Shown piece after piece: positions 23,476-30,611 of a DNA stretch of 64,000 bases. The DNA lies in NCBI RefSeq assembly GCF_016702655.1, contig NZ_JADJDO010000041.1:30646-94645 (forward strand). Reading direction: 5' to 3'. Origin of the DNA: Ideonella sp. GTDB taxonomy: Bacteria > Pseudomonadota > Gammaproteobacteria > Burkholderiales > Burkholderiaceae_C. The notes under the pieces are model-generated. The model did not search any database. It worked only from the letters and a program-made list of their open reading frames with translations, and was not told the DNA's origin. Position 1 is the stretch's first letter, and each line of letters begins with the position of its first letter. The position numbers and the translations under genes were made by a program.

Positions 23476-24135
23476 ACCTGCACCTGCAGCGACGGTACCT
23501 GCGCCACCGGCACATAGCCGGCAGCCAGATCGTGCACGGTCATCGGCGGCCATGTCCTGACCGGTACGAAGATCTCGTGCTTGCCGCGATCGAAGAGTGA
23601 ACTCTCAGCGTCGAAGGACGCCGAACGCGTGAGGATGTCCAGGCGGAAGTCCCGCCGCTGAAACCTGCCCTGCCCAGGGAACCCACTCGGCAAAAGCGAT
23701 CGGCGCCCCATCGCTGGCCTTCATCGTCAATGCATCTCCGTGTACGAGATTCAGTGAAAGCACATGGCCTGCTGCGCGACATAGATCATCATCCTTGTCG
23801 GCGTTCAGGTACTCGGCGAAGACCTCGAGCAGGTTGACGCGGCATTCGGCGATGTTGTCCGGCAGCAGTTCGATGCCGTAGATGCACATCAGTGCCAGAA
23901 GCGCGTAGTGCCGCCGCTCGAAGTCGGACTTCCCGTACTTGAGCTCGACTGCGGCGAGCTTGCGCCGAAGTACCTGCAGGAGGAAGTTGCCGCTCCCGCA
24001 GGCCGGTTCCAGAAAGCGTGAATCGATGCGCTGGGTCTCGTCCTTCACGAGGTCGAGCATGGCGTCGACCATCCACGCGGGGGTGAACACTTCCCCGTGG
24101 TCTGCAACTCGCTTCTTGGACTTTACTAGACTCAT
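23472..24135 (-). pseudogene. SAM-dependent DNA methyltransferase, short form (one frameshift)
   Basis: About 220 codons of an N6-adenine methylase core. It begins MSLVKSKKRVADHGEVFTPA then WMVDAMLDLVKDETQRIDSR, with motif I FLEPACGSGNFLLQVLRRKL and LMCIYGIELLPDNIAECRVN. After GDALTMKASDGAPIAFAEW (about 23690) the frame shifts and ends GQGRFQRRDFRLDILTRSAS to VPVAQVPSLQVQV. It has motif I but no NPPY-type motif, which is in the large methylase downstream, so the two probably work together. The start overlaps the upstream small gene as ATGA. Confidence 0.72.
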
Positions 24136-24395
24136 CGGGACAGTCCGGGTAGGGGCAGCACTTGGTAAGGCAAGCCGCACCCACGCAGCTGCTCAATTCT
24201 CGCTTCTCTTTGGGCGGGTGTCGAAGCAACATTCGGCAACAGAACAATGACGCGGTCCCTACGATCTGAGCGGCGCAAGGACACCGATTGCGGCGGTTGC
24301 GTTTCACCGCGCGCAGTTGGGTCTGCATCCATGGGGTGTGCGAGCCGCCTGGATGAAAGTGATACGTCCGCCCCTTCGGCGCGTGTGAACCCCAA
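24132..24395 (-). CDS. Hypothetical protein, first gene of the restriction operon (tentative)
   Basis: An 87-residue frame whose TGA overlaps the methyltransferase ATG (ATGA). The last 40 residues look protein-like (RVIVLLPNVASTPAQREARI, EQLRGCGLPYQVLPLPGLSR), while the first half is basic and low-complexity, so the true start may be different or lost. I recognise no family. Position and coupling suggest it belongs to the restriction-modification operon. Confidence 0.35.
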   Translation of the reverse strand: MGFTRAEGADVSLSSRRLAHPMDADPTARGETQPPQSVSLRRSDRRDRVIVLLPNVASTPAQREARIEQLRGCGLPYQVLPLPGLSR

Positions 24396-24459
24396 CTCCG
24401 GCTAGAAGAAGCGCGCACGCACACGCCTCACGCTCTACCGTGTGGCTAAACCGCCCGCC

Positions 24460-24550
24460 ATGCATCCGCTGATCGAAGCCCACCGCGCCGAGTTGCTGGA
24501 CCTGGCACGCAGGCGCGGAGTGACGGGCGTTCGGGTCTTCGGCTCGATGG
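24460..24550 (+). pseudogene. Truncated MNT-type nucleotidyltransferase (copy 1)
   Basis: Starts MHPLIEAHRAELLDLARRRG then VTGVRVFGSMG and stops resembling the family there, exactly at the GS of the GSXARGXXXXXSDXD nucleotidyltransferase motif. The rest of the gene is missing; the next bases are the 3' end of the HigA gene on the opposite strand. Intact members are MNT antitoxins paired with HEPN toxins. A second, shorter copy of the same 5' end lies at 26383. Truncation by insertion of the HigA segment is inferred. Confidence 0.6.
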
Positions 24551-24563
24551 GATCCCCCAGCGC

Positions 24564-24878
24564 TCAAGCGACGACTTCGAGGCCGCGTCTTTGCACCAGG
24601 TGCAGCAGCTTGAGGGCGGTGCCCGCGGGCTTCTTCTGCCCGATTTCCCACTTCTGCACCGTCGAGAGGCTGGTGTTCAGCAGACGGGCAAAGACAGCCT
24701 GGCTGACGCGCGTGCTTTCGCGGATTCGCTTGATCTGCTCGGGCTCCAGCGGCTCGACCGGCGGCAGACAGAGCTGGTCGAATTCACGCAGAGTGACCTG
24801 ATCCATCACGCCTGCCTTGTGCAGCCCCTTGGCCGTGTCGTGCACGGCGGCAAGGATCGGAGATCTGGTCTTTCGCAT
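24564..24878 (-). CDS. HigA-type XRE antitoxin
   Basis: Antitoxin of 104 residues with a C-terminal helix-turn-helix: PEQIKRIRESTRVSQAVFAR, LLNTSLSTVQKWEIGQKKPA, GTALKLLHLVQRRGLEVV. The N-terminal part (KTRSPILAAVHDTAKGLHKA) is repeated in two broken copies at ~26.2 and ~27.7 kb. Its toxin should be just upstream, but only the last few codons of a RelE/HigB-type toxin (GELMEVDCDAKD) remain, so this antitoxin is orphaned. The gene itself looks intact. Confidence 0.85.
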   Translation of the reverse strand: MRKTRSPILAAVHDTAKGLHKAGVMDQVTLREFDQLCLPPVEPLEPEQIKRIRESTRVSQAVFARLLNTSLSTVQKWEIGQKKPAGTALKLLHLVQRRGLEVVA

Positions 24879-25012
24879 CGCAGTCCACCTCCATCAGTTC
24901 ACCGACCAGCACTCTGTGCCGTGCCGATCGCCTGCGCCGTGGGGGACAACAGGTGCGCTGCCAATTTCTTCAACGCCTCGCCGAGCCGCCGTGTGTCAGT
25001 GTTGTCGTCTAC

Positions 25013-25333
25013 TCAATGCGGCCGGGCCGTCACATGCAGGGTCACGCCTGCGTGGCGTTACAGGTGGCTGATCACGCTGAACAGGTTGCGTGCCTGCGGG
25101 TTGCCGGTCGGGCCGAACATGGGATCAGGCTCTTGGGCGATGACCCGGTCTCGGCGCCGAGTTGCTCGAAGCCGACCGTCGCCTTGATGTAGTCGCGCAG
25201 GATCGCCTTGCCGGTGTCCACGTCGCCAGCCAGCATGCTTTCGATGCCTTCCCTTCAGCAGGGCATCGCGGAAATTCGGGTCGGCCCGGACGCGCGCCAG
25301 CACCGTTGCCTTGAAGTCTCGTGTCAGGGCCAT
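25013..25333 (-). pseudogene. HigA-like addiction-module antidote protein, degraded
   Basis: Starts MALTRDFKATVLARVRADPN, FRDALLK, then the frame shifts (correct frame gives EGIESMLAGDVDTGKAILRD, YIKATVGFEQLGAETG) and returns at MFGPTGNPQARNLFSVISHL. A TAA replaces an expected codon there, and the remaining RHAGVTLHVTARPH ends at 25013. Two shifts plus a nonsense codon show it is inactive. This is a different antidote family from the HigA gene at 24.6 kb. The toxin fragment at 25337 precedes it by 3 bp. Confidence 0.7.
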
Positions 25334-25336
25334 GAT

Positions 25337-25470
25337 TCACCTCGCAGATCGCTTGCGCCACCTGTAGTCCGCCCAACGGGCCCGCGCAGCCTCGATGTCG
25401 CGCTGCTGCCGCTTCTTCGTCCCACCGGCCAACAAGATGACCAGCACGTCGCCATCACGGCATGCCGCAA
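25337..25470 (-). pseudogene. C-terminal fragment of a RelE/HigB toxin
   Basis: About 44 codons: CRDGDVLVILLAGGTKKRQQ, RDIEAARARWADYRWRKRSA then Arg and TGA at 25337. The strand-like VLVILLAGGTKK followed by a helix rich in Arg is the typical end of this toxin family. The N-terminal two thirds are missing; the sequence upstream is the mazE leader. It is the former partner of the antidote gene that follows. Confidence 0.62.
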
Positions 25471-25508
25471 GGTGCTACCATTGTGCTTACGTGCGCAGGG
25501 AGCAACAG

Positions 25509-25757
25509 ATGGAAGTGGCAATCCGCAAGATGGGCAACTCGCAAGGGGTGCTGATTCCCAAGCCCATCCTTGCCCAGGTCGGCCTTGAAGGTTCTGCCGA
25601 CTTGCAGGTGCGCGACGGCGTCATCGAGATCCGCCCCGTCCGGCGCAACCCTCGCGAGGGTTGGGAACAGGACGCGCAGCGTCTGGCCGCGCAAGGGGGT
25701 GACGCCCTGGTGTGGCCGGAGCTCGGCAACGAAGGCGACGACGAACTGGTCTGGTGA
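25509..25757 (+). CDS. MazE-type (AbrB-fold) antitoxin
   Basis: Antitoxin of 82 residues. The N-terminal swapped-hairpin domain reads MEVAIRKMGNSQGVLIPKPI, LAQVGLEGSADLQVRDGVIE, followed by an acidic C-terminus (ALVWPELGNEGDDELVW) that binds the toxin. The start at 25509 follows AGGGAGCAAC. The TGA overlaps the toxin ATG (TGATG). The pair appears complete and undamaged, unlike its neighbours on both sides. Confidence 0.9.
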   Translation: MEVAIRKMGNSQGVLIPKPILAQVGLEGSADLQVRDGVIEIRPVRRNPREGWEQDAQRLAAQGGDALVWPELGNEGDDELVW

Positions 25758-26077
25758 TGGTGAAGACCGGCGAGATCTGGCTGGCGCAGCTCGACCCCAC
25801 GGTCGGCAGCGAGATACAGAAGACGCGCCCGTGCGTCGTGATCTCCCCCAACGAGATGAATGCGCATCTGCGCACCGTCGTCGTCGCCCCGATGACGACC
25901 GGGTCCAAGCCCGCGCACTTTCGCATCCCTGTGACCTTCCAGGGCAAGCAGGGCTTGATCGTGCTCGATCAGGTTCGCACACTCGATCGTGTGCGCCTGG
26001 TCAAACGCCTGGGGGCGCTCCGGCCGCCCACGTTGATGGCGACGCTGCGGACGTTGCAAGACATGTTTGCGCCTTGA
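25757..26077 (+). CDS. MazF-type endoribonuclease toxin
   Basis: PemK/MazF toxin of 106 residues that cleaves RNA at short motifs. It has VKTGEIWLAQLDPTVGSEIQ, KTRPCVVISPNEMN with the catalytic-loop Arg, TVVVAPMTTG, and LDQVRTLDRVRLVKRLG, the usual MazF order. It overlaps mazE by one base. The start matches the family length, and no damage is visible. The cognate cleavage sequence cannot be read from the protein. Confidence 0.91.
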   Translation: MVKTGEIWLAQLDPTVGSEIQKTRPCVVISPNEMNAHLRTVVVAPMTTGSKPAHFRIPVTFQGKQGLIVLDQVRTLDRVRLVKRLGALRPPTLMATLRTLQDMFAP

Positions 26078-26089
26078 TCGGAGCTCGAG

Positions 26090-26300
26090 TCAATTGCCGG
26101 CGATTTCCGGCCGCCGCGTGCCTACGCGGATTCGCTTGAATTGCTCGGGCGCCAGCGGCTCGACCGGCGGCAGGCAGAGCTGATCGAGTTTTCGCAGCGC
26201 GACCTGATCCATCACGCCTGCCTTGTGCAACCCCTTGGCCGAGTCGTGCACGGCGGCGATGATCTGAGATCTGGTCTTTCGCATCGCGGTCCGACTCTAC
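26090..26300 (-). pseudogene. HigBA junction fragment, copy 2
   Basis: The 5' part of a HigA gene (KTRSQIIAAVHDSAKGLHKA, GVMDQVALRKLDQLCLPPVE, PLAPEQFKRIR) that loses the family at about 26137 and ends early at 26090; the helix-turn-helix is absent. Just upstream are the last toxin codons (ESDRDAKDQ). It is an imperfect copy of 24735-24895. It lies between the MazEF pair and the next TA pair. Confidence 0.72.
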
Positions 26301-26354
26301 AAGTTGTCTGCGCACTCAGTTTTCCAGCAGCCGCCGCGCGGAGCCTGCGCGCCC

Positions 26355-26421
26355 GCTCCACCGTGTGGCTGAACTGCCGGCCATGCATCCGCTGATCGAG
26401 ACTCACCGCGCCGAACTGTGA
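26355..26421 (+). pseudogene. Nucleotidyltransferase 5' end, copy 2
   Basis: The sequence from about 26355, including the start MHPLIETHRAEL at 26383, nearly repeats 24432-24500 (same leader, same first twelve codons with one change). It then meets TGA at 26419 where the other copy continues LDLARRRG. The shared leader shows a duplicated segment, not chance. The break coincides with the left arm of the stem-loop at 26418. Confidence 0.6.
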
Positions 26422-26446
26422 ACTTGGACTTGGACTTCAAGTTCAC
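26418..26446. repeat. Perfect 9-bp stem-loop
   Basis: GTGAACTTG at 26418-26426 pairs with CAAGTTCAC at 26438-26446 around an 11-base loop made of a repeated GACTT unit. It starts exactly where the nucleotidyltransferase fragment ends and precedes the ParD-type antitoxin promoter. It could be a recombination scar, an operator or a weak terminator; no T-run follows. Confidence 0.55.
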
Positions 26447-26524
26447 GGAGCGGCCTGGTGACAATCGGGAGTGAGCTGGCATGGCGGGCTTGCGCCTGTA
26501 TACCAGTTGCGATACGCTGGACGC

Positions 26525-26833
26525 ATGAGCCCTTCAGCCACTTTCCCCCCCATTCCCGTCACGCCCGAGACCAAGGCCAGCCTCGAGGCTGTGCTGCGCG
26601 ATGGCGAGTCATTGACGCAGTTCATCGAGAGCGCGGTTTCCCAGGAAGCGGCGTTCCGTGCCGAGCAGGCCGCGGCGGTCGCGCGGGCCAGGAAGACCTT
26701 GCGGTTGGCGGAAAAGGGCGTCGGGCTGATGACGGCTGACGCGCTTCTGGCCGGCATGCACGTACGTGCCGAGGGCGCGCAAGAGCGCATCCGTGCCGCA
26801 GTGGCGGCCAAGCACAAGCGGTCCAGCGGGTGA
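26525..26833 (+). CDS. Antitoxin of a ParE-type TA pair (YlcI/YnfO-like)
   Basis: Protein of 102 residues: PITFPP-like N-terminus SPSATFPPIPVTPETKASLE, AVLRDGESLTQFIESAVSQE, AAFRAEQAAAVARARKTLRL and a basic C-terminus. The first half resembles a ribbon-helix-helix domain (helix with SLTQFIESAV). The ATG at 26525 is preferred over an upstream in-frame start at 26471, which lies in the promoter region (TATACC, GATACG). The end overlaps the toxin GTG. Antitoxin identity rests mainly on this coupling. Confidence 0.75.
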   Translation: MSPSATFPPIPVTPETKASLEAVLRDGESLTQFIESAVSQEAAFRAEQAAAVARARKTLRLAEKGVGLMTADALLAGMHVRAEGAQERIRAAVAAKHKRSSG

Positions 26834-27150
26834 GCACCCAGTATCGGGTTGTCGCCAGCGTCACGTTTCAGGAAGACCTCGAACGCCTCGAGGAACACAT
26901 CGTCGAGCGGGACCTGGCAAGCAACGCGCCTGACGACACCTGCCTGTTTCGATTCCGCGATGCCATCGAGCGCGCCATCTCGATCCTCTCATTCGCGCCG
27001 CACACCTGCCGTCGATCCGCGCAGCACAGGGAATTCCGGGAACTCGTCATTCCATTCGGTCATGGCGGGTGCGTCGTGCTCTTCGCCATTCGCGAACCCG
27101 ATGTTCTGTTGCTGGCCGAGAGGGACCAGCATGAGCACGATTACCGCTGA
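26830..27150 (+). CDS. RelE/ParE-family toxin
   Basis: Toxin of 106 residues starting at GTG 26830 (GTGA overlap with the antitoxin stop). Features of the fold: YRVVASVTFQEDLERLEEHI, RDAIERAISILSFAPHTCRR, HREFRELVIPFGHGGCVVLF and VLLLAERDQHEHDYR, with the C-terminal His/Arg-rich strand typical of ParE. It may act on gyrase or on ribosome-bound mRNA; the sequence alone does not separate these. Intact. Confidence 0.84.
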   Translation: MSTQYRVVASVTFQEDLERLEEHIVERDLASNAPDDTCLFRFRDAIERAISILSFAPHTCRRSAQHREFRELVIPFGHGGCVVLFAIREPDVLLLAERDQHEHDYR

Positions 27151-27312
27151 CGCGAGATCAGGGGCTGTGCAGGTGCGAACGTCGGTCCGTGGTCGACCGG
27201 CGGGGATGCTCCTGGAGTCGACCGGGCGGGGTGTACAGGAATGGCGATACCTCTGCACGTGCTGCACTGCGGCGCACCACCAGAATCTCCCGGTTCCGGC
27301 TGAACCGTGAAA

Positions 27313-27472
27313 GCCGGCGACGAGTAGCGCACGTATGACTCCCGCACCCTGCCGTCCTTGTCGAAGAACAGCACCTCGGCGACGTGCGTGCCGGTGATCC
27401 CTGGTGGTGGATCGCGATACTGTCCACGCCGCGCAGCACGTCGAGCACGCCGAACTCGATGTGGTCGAACCG
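27313..27472 (-). pseudogene. Duplicated 3' fragment of the SnoaL-like gene
   Basis: The sequence closely repeats 28547-28703, the end of the SnoaL-like gene, coding for DHIEFGVLDVLRGVDSIAIH, GTHVAEVLFFDKDGRVRESY, VRYSSP with one frame slip near 27400. It has no start of its own; at its upstream side it joins a ribbon-helix-helix antitoxin fragment (27472-27597). It marks one boundary of the segment carrying the next TA pair. Confidence 0.72.
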
Positions 27473-27597
27473 TAGAAGTCCAGGCCTTCGCCGATCAGTT
27501 GCCCGATGGTCTTGTCGCGCTGCACGGCGGCTTCTTTCAGCGCCTTGTAGCGGTCCTCGGACAGGGTGATGGTCAGGCGGCTCAGTCGGCCTGGCAT
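27472..27597 (-). pseudogene. Truncated ribbon-helix-helix antitoxin
   Basis: Begins MPGRLSRLTITLSEDRYKAL, KEAAVQRDKTIGQLIGEGLD, FYG and then runs into the SnoaL fragment, losing any antitoxin C-terminus. The N-terminal half is a standard CopG/Arc-type ribbon-helix-helix. The frame stays open into downstream DNA to 26989, but that part has no family resemblance. No toxin partner is next to it. Confidence 0.6.
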
Positions 27598-27627
27598 TTG
27601 GTGTTTGGCACCAAATTGTTAGCGCGC

Positions 27628-27785
27628 CTTGGCTCGACCGGCGGCATGCAGCGCTGATCGAAGTCACGCAGCGTGAGTTGATCCATCACGCCTGCCTTGT
27701 GCAGCCCTTGGCCGTGTCGCGCACGGCGCCAAGGATCGGAGATTGGGTCGTTCGCATCGCGGTCCACTTCCATCAGTTCACCGGC
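27628..27785 (-). pseudogene. HigBA junction fragment, copy 3
   Basis: Third copy of the same segment: toxin end (GELMEVDRDAN) and antitoxin start (QGLHKAGVMDQLTLRDFDQR, CMPPVEP), broken by an indel near 27706 and truncated near 27628. It shares 22 bp upstream of the antitoxin ATG (GTCCAC-T/C-TCCATCAGTTCACCG on the plus strand) with copy 1 but not copy 2. It adjoins the 3' end of the PIN toxin gene. Confidence 0.65.
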
Positions 27786-28264
27786 AGTCTGCGCCTTGAA
27801 GCGCCTGCGGCGTCAGCGCCATCAGCGACCTCTCGCGGCGCCACCGGATCAGGTGTAGGCGGAAGAATGCGAAACCGCTTGCGGCCGCCGACGCGAAGTG
27901 CCTGGAAGTGGCGCAGGTCCAGCGTCAGGACCTCGGTGGTCGCGTGCCGTTCGGCGAGCACGACGATCGAGGCGTCGGCAAGCCCGATCTGCATGTCGCC
28001 GTAGCGGCGCATGATTTCACCGGCTCGCGCAATGTCGTCTGCCGTGAAGCCCTCCAATCGATAGGCACCGCACCACCTCGTCGAGCAGCGCCGCCTGGGC
28101 ATGCGCGCCGACGTGCCGCATCAACAGGTAGTCCAGTTCGGCCAAGACAAGGGCGATAGCAGCAACGGCCCTTTGGCCGCCTCCAGGGCCGCTCGGCACG
28201 GCGCGTGCTGACGCTGGCTGGCGTCGAGCGCGGCCAGCAGGCCGCTCGTGTCGAGCAGGATCAC
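27773..28264 (-). pseudogene. PIN-domain toxin with two frameshifts
   Basis: GTG 28264 overlaps the antitoxin stop and starts VILLDTSGLLAALDASQRQH, APCRAALEAAKGPLLLSPL. The frame then slips near 28152 (LAELDYLLMRHVGAHAQAAL, LDEVV) and again near 28065 (YRLEGFTADDIARAGEIMRR, YGDMQIGLADASIVVLAERH, LTLDLRHFQAL). PIN acidic residues D5, E (LAELD), D (LADASI) and D (TLDLRHF) can all be placed, so the original toxin was complete. The last ~25 codons to 27773 look like read-through into the HigBA fragment. Confidence 0.72.
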
Positions 28265-28482
28265 GGGCTGCCGAAGCCCTCGAGCGCTTCATCCAGGCGT
28301 TCGGCGAGCATGGCCTTGCCACTCTCGATCAGCGGCAGCCGCGGCCGTGGCGCGGGTGCCTCGGCGACGATCCTGCGCAAGGCCTCGCGGATCAGCTCGG
28401 CTTCGCTGGTACCGCGCGCGCTGGCCAGCCGCCCGAGGGCTCGCTTGACCTCCGGCGGGACGTAGACGGTGGTCTTCTCCAT
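28261..28482 (-). CDS. CopG/ribbon-helix-helix antitoxin
   Basis: Antitoxin of 73 residues: MEKTTVYVPPEVKRALGRLA, SARGTSEAELIREALRRIVA, then a proline-rich linker and SGKAMLAERLDEALEGFG that would contact the toxin. An alternative start seven codons upstream (28503) is possible. Upstream bases 28485-28504 contain a direct repeat GTGTATGG-TATC-GTGTATGG on the coding strand, a plausible operator. Followed by the frameshifted PIN toxin. Confidence 0.82.
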   Translation of the reverse strand: MEKTTVYVPPEVKRALGRLASARGTSEAELIREALRRIVAEAPAPRPRLPLIESGKAMLAERLDEALEGFGSP

Positions 28483-28484
28483 GC

Positions 28485-28505
28485 CATACACGATACCATA
28501 CACAA
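28485..28505 (-). promoter_or_regulatory. Direct-repeat operator candidate at the RHH antitoxin start
   Basis: The coding strand reads GTGTATGG, TATC, GTGTATGG immediately before the ATG at 28482. Ribbon-helix-helix antitoxins commonly bind short direct repeats of this kind at their own promoter, and a 12-bp period fits two dimers side by side. The repeat is seen; the binding is inferred. Confidence 0.4.
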
Positions 28506-28539
28506 GGCCGTTAGGAGCGCGGCCTCGCCTCCCTCGACG

Positions 28540-28904
28540 CTACTCGGGCGACGAGTAGTGCACGTACGACTCCCGCACCATGCCGTCCCTGTCGAAGAAC
28601 AGCACCTCGGCGACGTGCGTGCCGGTGATGCCCTTGTAGTGGATCGCGATGCTGTCCACGCCGCGCAGCACGTCGAGCAGGGTGAACTTGATGTGGTCGA
28701 ACACCTCGAAGCCCCGCTTCACGTACGCGCGCAGCGCCGCCTTGCCTTGCACGGTGCCGCTCGGGTCGTGGCTCAGCCGCGCGATCAGCGGGGAGTGGAA
28801 GATCACGTCGTCGGTGTAGAAGGCCAGCACGCGATCGACATCCTGGACTCGAACGCGGCGACCCAGCGCTTCACGTAGTCCGCCGTCTTCTCTGCTGTCA
28901 GCAT
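28540..28904 (-). pseudogene. SnoaL-like nuclear-transport-factor-2 fold protein (one frameshift)
   Basis: Starts MLTAEKTADYVKRWVAAFES at ATG 28904 after AGGAGACACCAAG, an excellent ribosome site. One missing base near 28848 breaks the frame; it resumes DVDRVLAFYTDDVIFHSPLI, ARLSHDPSGTVQGKAALRAY, GVDSIAIHYKGITGTHVAEV and ends VHYSSPE. The fold (about 120 residues) is the SnoaL/ketosteroid-isomerase-like polyketide cyclase group; the substrate is unknown. Its last 157 bp are duplicated at 27313-27472. Confidence 0.78.
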
Positions 28905-29715
28905 CTTGGTGTCTCCTCCGGGGCGCGTCACTCAGGGTGGCCCGAACCGGGCCGAGTGTCGGGCCAGTGTGCCACGCGCACGCCTCCCGAGGCATCGGTT
29001 CGGCCCCGGATCCGCCGTGCGACGGCCGGGCCGACGCCCTCAGCCGGCAAGTGGGTGGACAAGCTGACCGGCGGGGCCGTCGCCAGGCGAGCCTCGTTGC
29101 CAAACCACGTGGCCGCCGCCGCGGGCCGCGGGCGAGTCGCCGCAGCAACTGCCCCAGGAAGCGCCCGAGCTTCCACAGCAGCACCCCCATCAGCGCCAGC
29201 GCCACCGCGAGCACGCCGAAGAACGCCCATGGATGCGTGAAGGCCAGCCACAGCGCGGCTGGCACGGCAGCGTCGCCGGCGAGCGAGAGGCCGATGTTGG
29301 AGAACGGCTCGGGCGAGGTGTTGGCCGCGGCGCGCGTGGTCGCCTTGGCGAAGTGGCTGGTCGCCGCGAGCGCGCCGCCGAGCAGCGCGGCGGCGGTGGT
29401 GACGGTGGCCGAGTCGGCGCCGAAGGCCGCGGCCGCGAGCGTCGCGCCGGCGGTGATGCGCAGCAGCGTGTGCATCACGTCCCACAGCGTGTCGACGCCG
29501 GGGATCTTGTCGGCGAAGAACTCGACGGCGAGCATCAGGCCGCTGGCGCCGAGCATCAGCGGATGCTGCAGCAGCTGCAGCCCGGCCGGCAGATCGACCC
29601 AGCCCAGCGTGCCGGCCAGGCCGACGAGGAACAGCACCGCGTACAGCCGCAGCCCGCTTGCCCAGCCGAGGGCGGCGGCGATGGCGACGAGTTGCGGCGT
29701 GTCGAGCGCGTTCAC
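28905..29715 (-). CDS. DUF4126 membrane protein (3' end uncertain)
   Basis: Integral membrane protein with GTG start at 29715: NALDTPQLVAIAAALGWASG, LRLYAVLFLVGLAGTLGWVD, then FADKIPGVDTLWDVMHTLLR and further helices to FFGVLAVALALMGVLLWKLG. These are the marks of DUF4126, whose function is unknown. After residue ~200 the frame turns Arg-rich and stays open into the SnoaL gene, so an indel has probably removed the stop; the end given is the SnoaL start. In line with LysE upstream and SnoaL downstream. Confidence 0.72.
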
Positions 29716-29822
29716 GGCCGGGCCGGATCTCCTTGCGCTCTGTGAACATCAGCCGCAGCGCCAGAGCGACGAAGCGCACGCCGGTGGCGCGGTTGAGCCG
29801 GAGCGCCAGGCCCGGCCGGTGG
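29658..29822. repeat. Long direct repeat, left copy (LysE 3' / DUF4126 5' junction)
   Basis: About 165 bp containing the first codons of DUF4126 and the last ~30 codons of a LysE-type gene (RATGVRFVALALRLMFTERK). It is strongly similar (a few mismatches and small gaps per 20 bp) to 30657-30820, the real LysE/DUF4126 junction. The two copies bracket a VapBC pair reading on the opposite strand. Confidence 0.8.
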
Positions 29823-29914
29823 CCACTTGCAGAAGAAGCACCGGGCTGCTGATCTTTGACTTACCACGTAAGCCTCACTATGATGACAGCCAATCGTTCA
29901 GCTTGGGAACCAAC

Positions 29915-30178
29915 ATGTCGACGCTCCTAGTCTCCTCCAAAGGCCAGATCGTGTTGCCCGCCGAATTGCGGCGCCGGCTCGGTATGGGTGCGGGCGCCAG
30001 GATCGAGGTGTTCGAAGAGTCGGACGGGCTGAAGCTGCGCGTCGTGCGTTCGGTCGCGACGGCCGACGCGTCCGGCATGGCGGGCATGGTCAAGGCGCCA
30101 GCGCGCGGTGTTCCACGCCGCCTGGAGGACTTCGACCCTGCGTCGCTGCTGACCCGTTCGCGGCGCGGCAAGCCATGA
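29915..30178 (+). CDS. AbrB-fold (VapB) antitoxin
   Basis: Antitoxin of 87 residues: STLLVSSKGQIVLPAELRRR, LGMGAGARIEVFEESDGLKL forms the swapped-hairpin DNA-binding domain; the tail (MVKAPARGVPRRLEDFDPAS, LLTRSRRGK) should bind the toxin. The TGA overlaps the toxin ATG as ATGA. Intact pair on the plus strand, flanked on both sides by copies of a LysE/DUF4126 fragment. Confidence 0.88.
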   Translation: MSTLLVSSKGQIVLPAELRRRLGMGAGARIEVFEESDGLKLRVVRSVATADASGMAGMVKAPARGVPRRLEDFDPASLLTRSRRGKP

Positions 30179-30582
30179 GGGCCCTGGATACCAATGTCCT
30201 GGCGCGGTTCTTCGTCGATGATCCCGACGATGCACAGGCAGCCACACAGCGGCCCGCCGCCATCGCGGCGCTCGCCGAACGATCGTTCGTCTCGGTGACC
30301 GTGTTGCTTGAACTGGAATGGGTCATGCGCGGGTTCTACGAACTGCCCAGGAGGGACATCGCCCGCGTGTTGCGTGCGCTGGCGAGCATCGAGCACATCA
30401 AGCTCGAAGATCGCGATGCCGTCCTGGTGGCGGTCGATGCGTTCGACAAAGGTCTCGATTTCGCCGATGCGCTGCACCTGGCGCGCAGTTCGCGTGTTTC
30501 CGGATTCGCGACATTCGACCAACGCCTGGCGAAGCGGGCCAAGGGGCTCGCGCTTACGCCGCCGGTGGAGTTGCTTGCCTGA
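30175..30582 (+). CDS. VapC-type PIN-domain toxin
   Basis: Ribonuclease toxin of 135 residues. Acidic residues of the PIN site: MRALDTNVLARFFVDDPDD, VTVLLELEWVMRGF, GLDFADALHLARS and GFATFDQRLAKRA. The four conserved acids are all present, so it should be active. Coupled to the AbrB-type antitoxin. The end LALTPPVELLA is normal for this group. Immediately after it comes the remnant of DUF4126. Confidence 0.9.
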   Translation: MRALDTNVLARFFVDDPDDAQAATQRPAAIAALAERSFVSVTVLLELEWVMRGFYELPRRDIARVLRALASIEHIKLEDRDAVLVAVDAFDKGLDFADALHLARSSRVSGFATFDQRLAKRAKGLALTPPVELLA

Positions 30583-30611
30583 AGCCGCGACGGCGCCGCC
30601 GTTGGCGGTGA

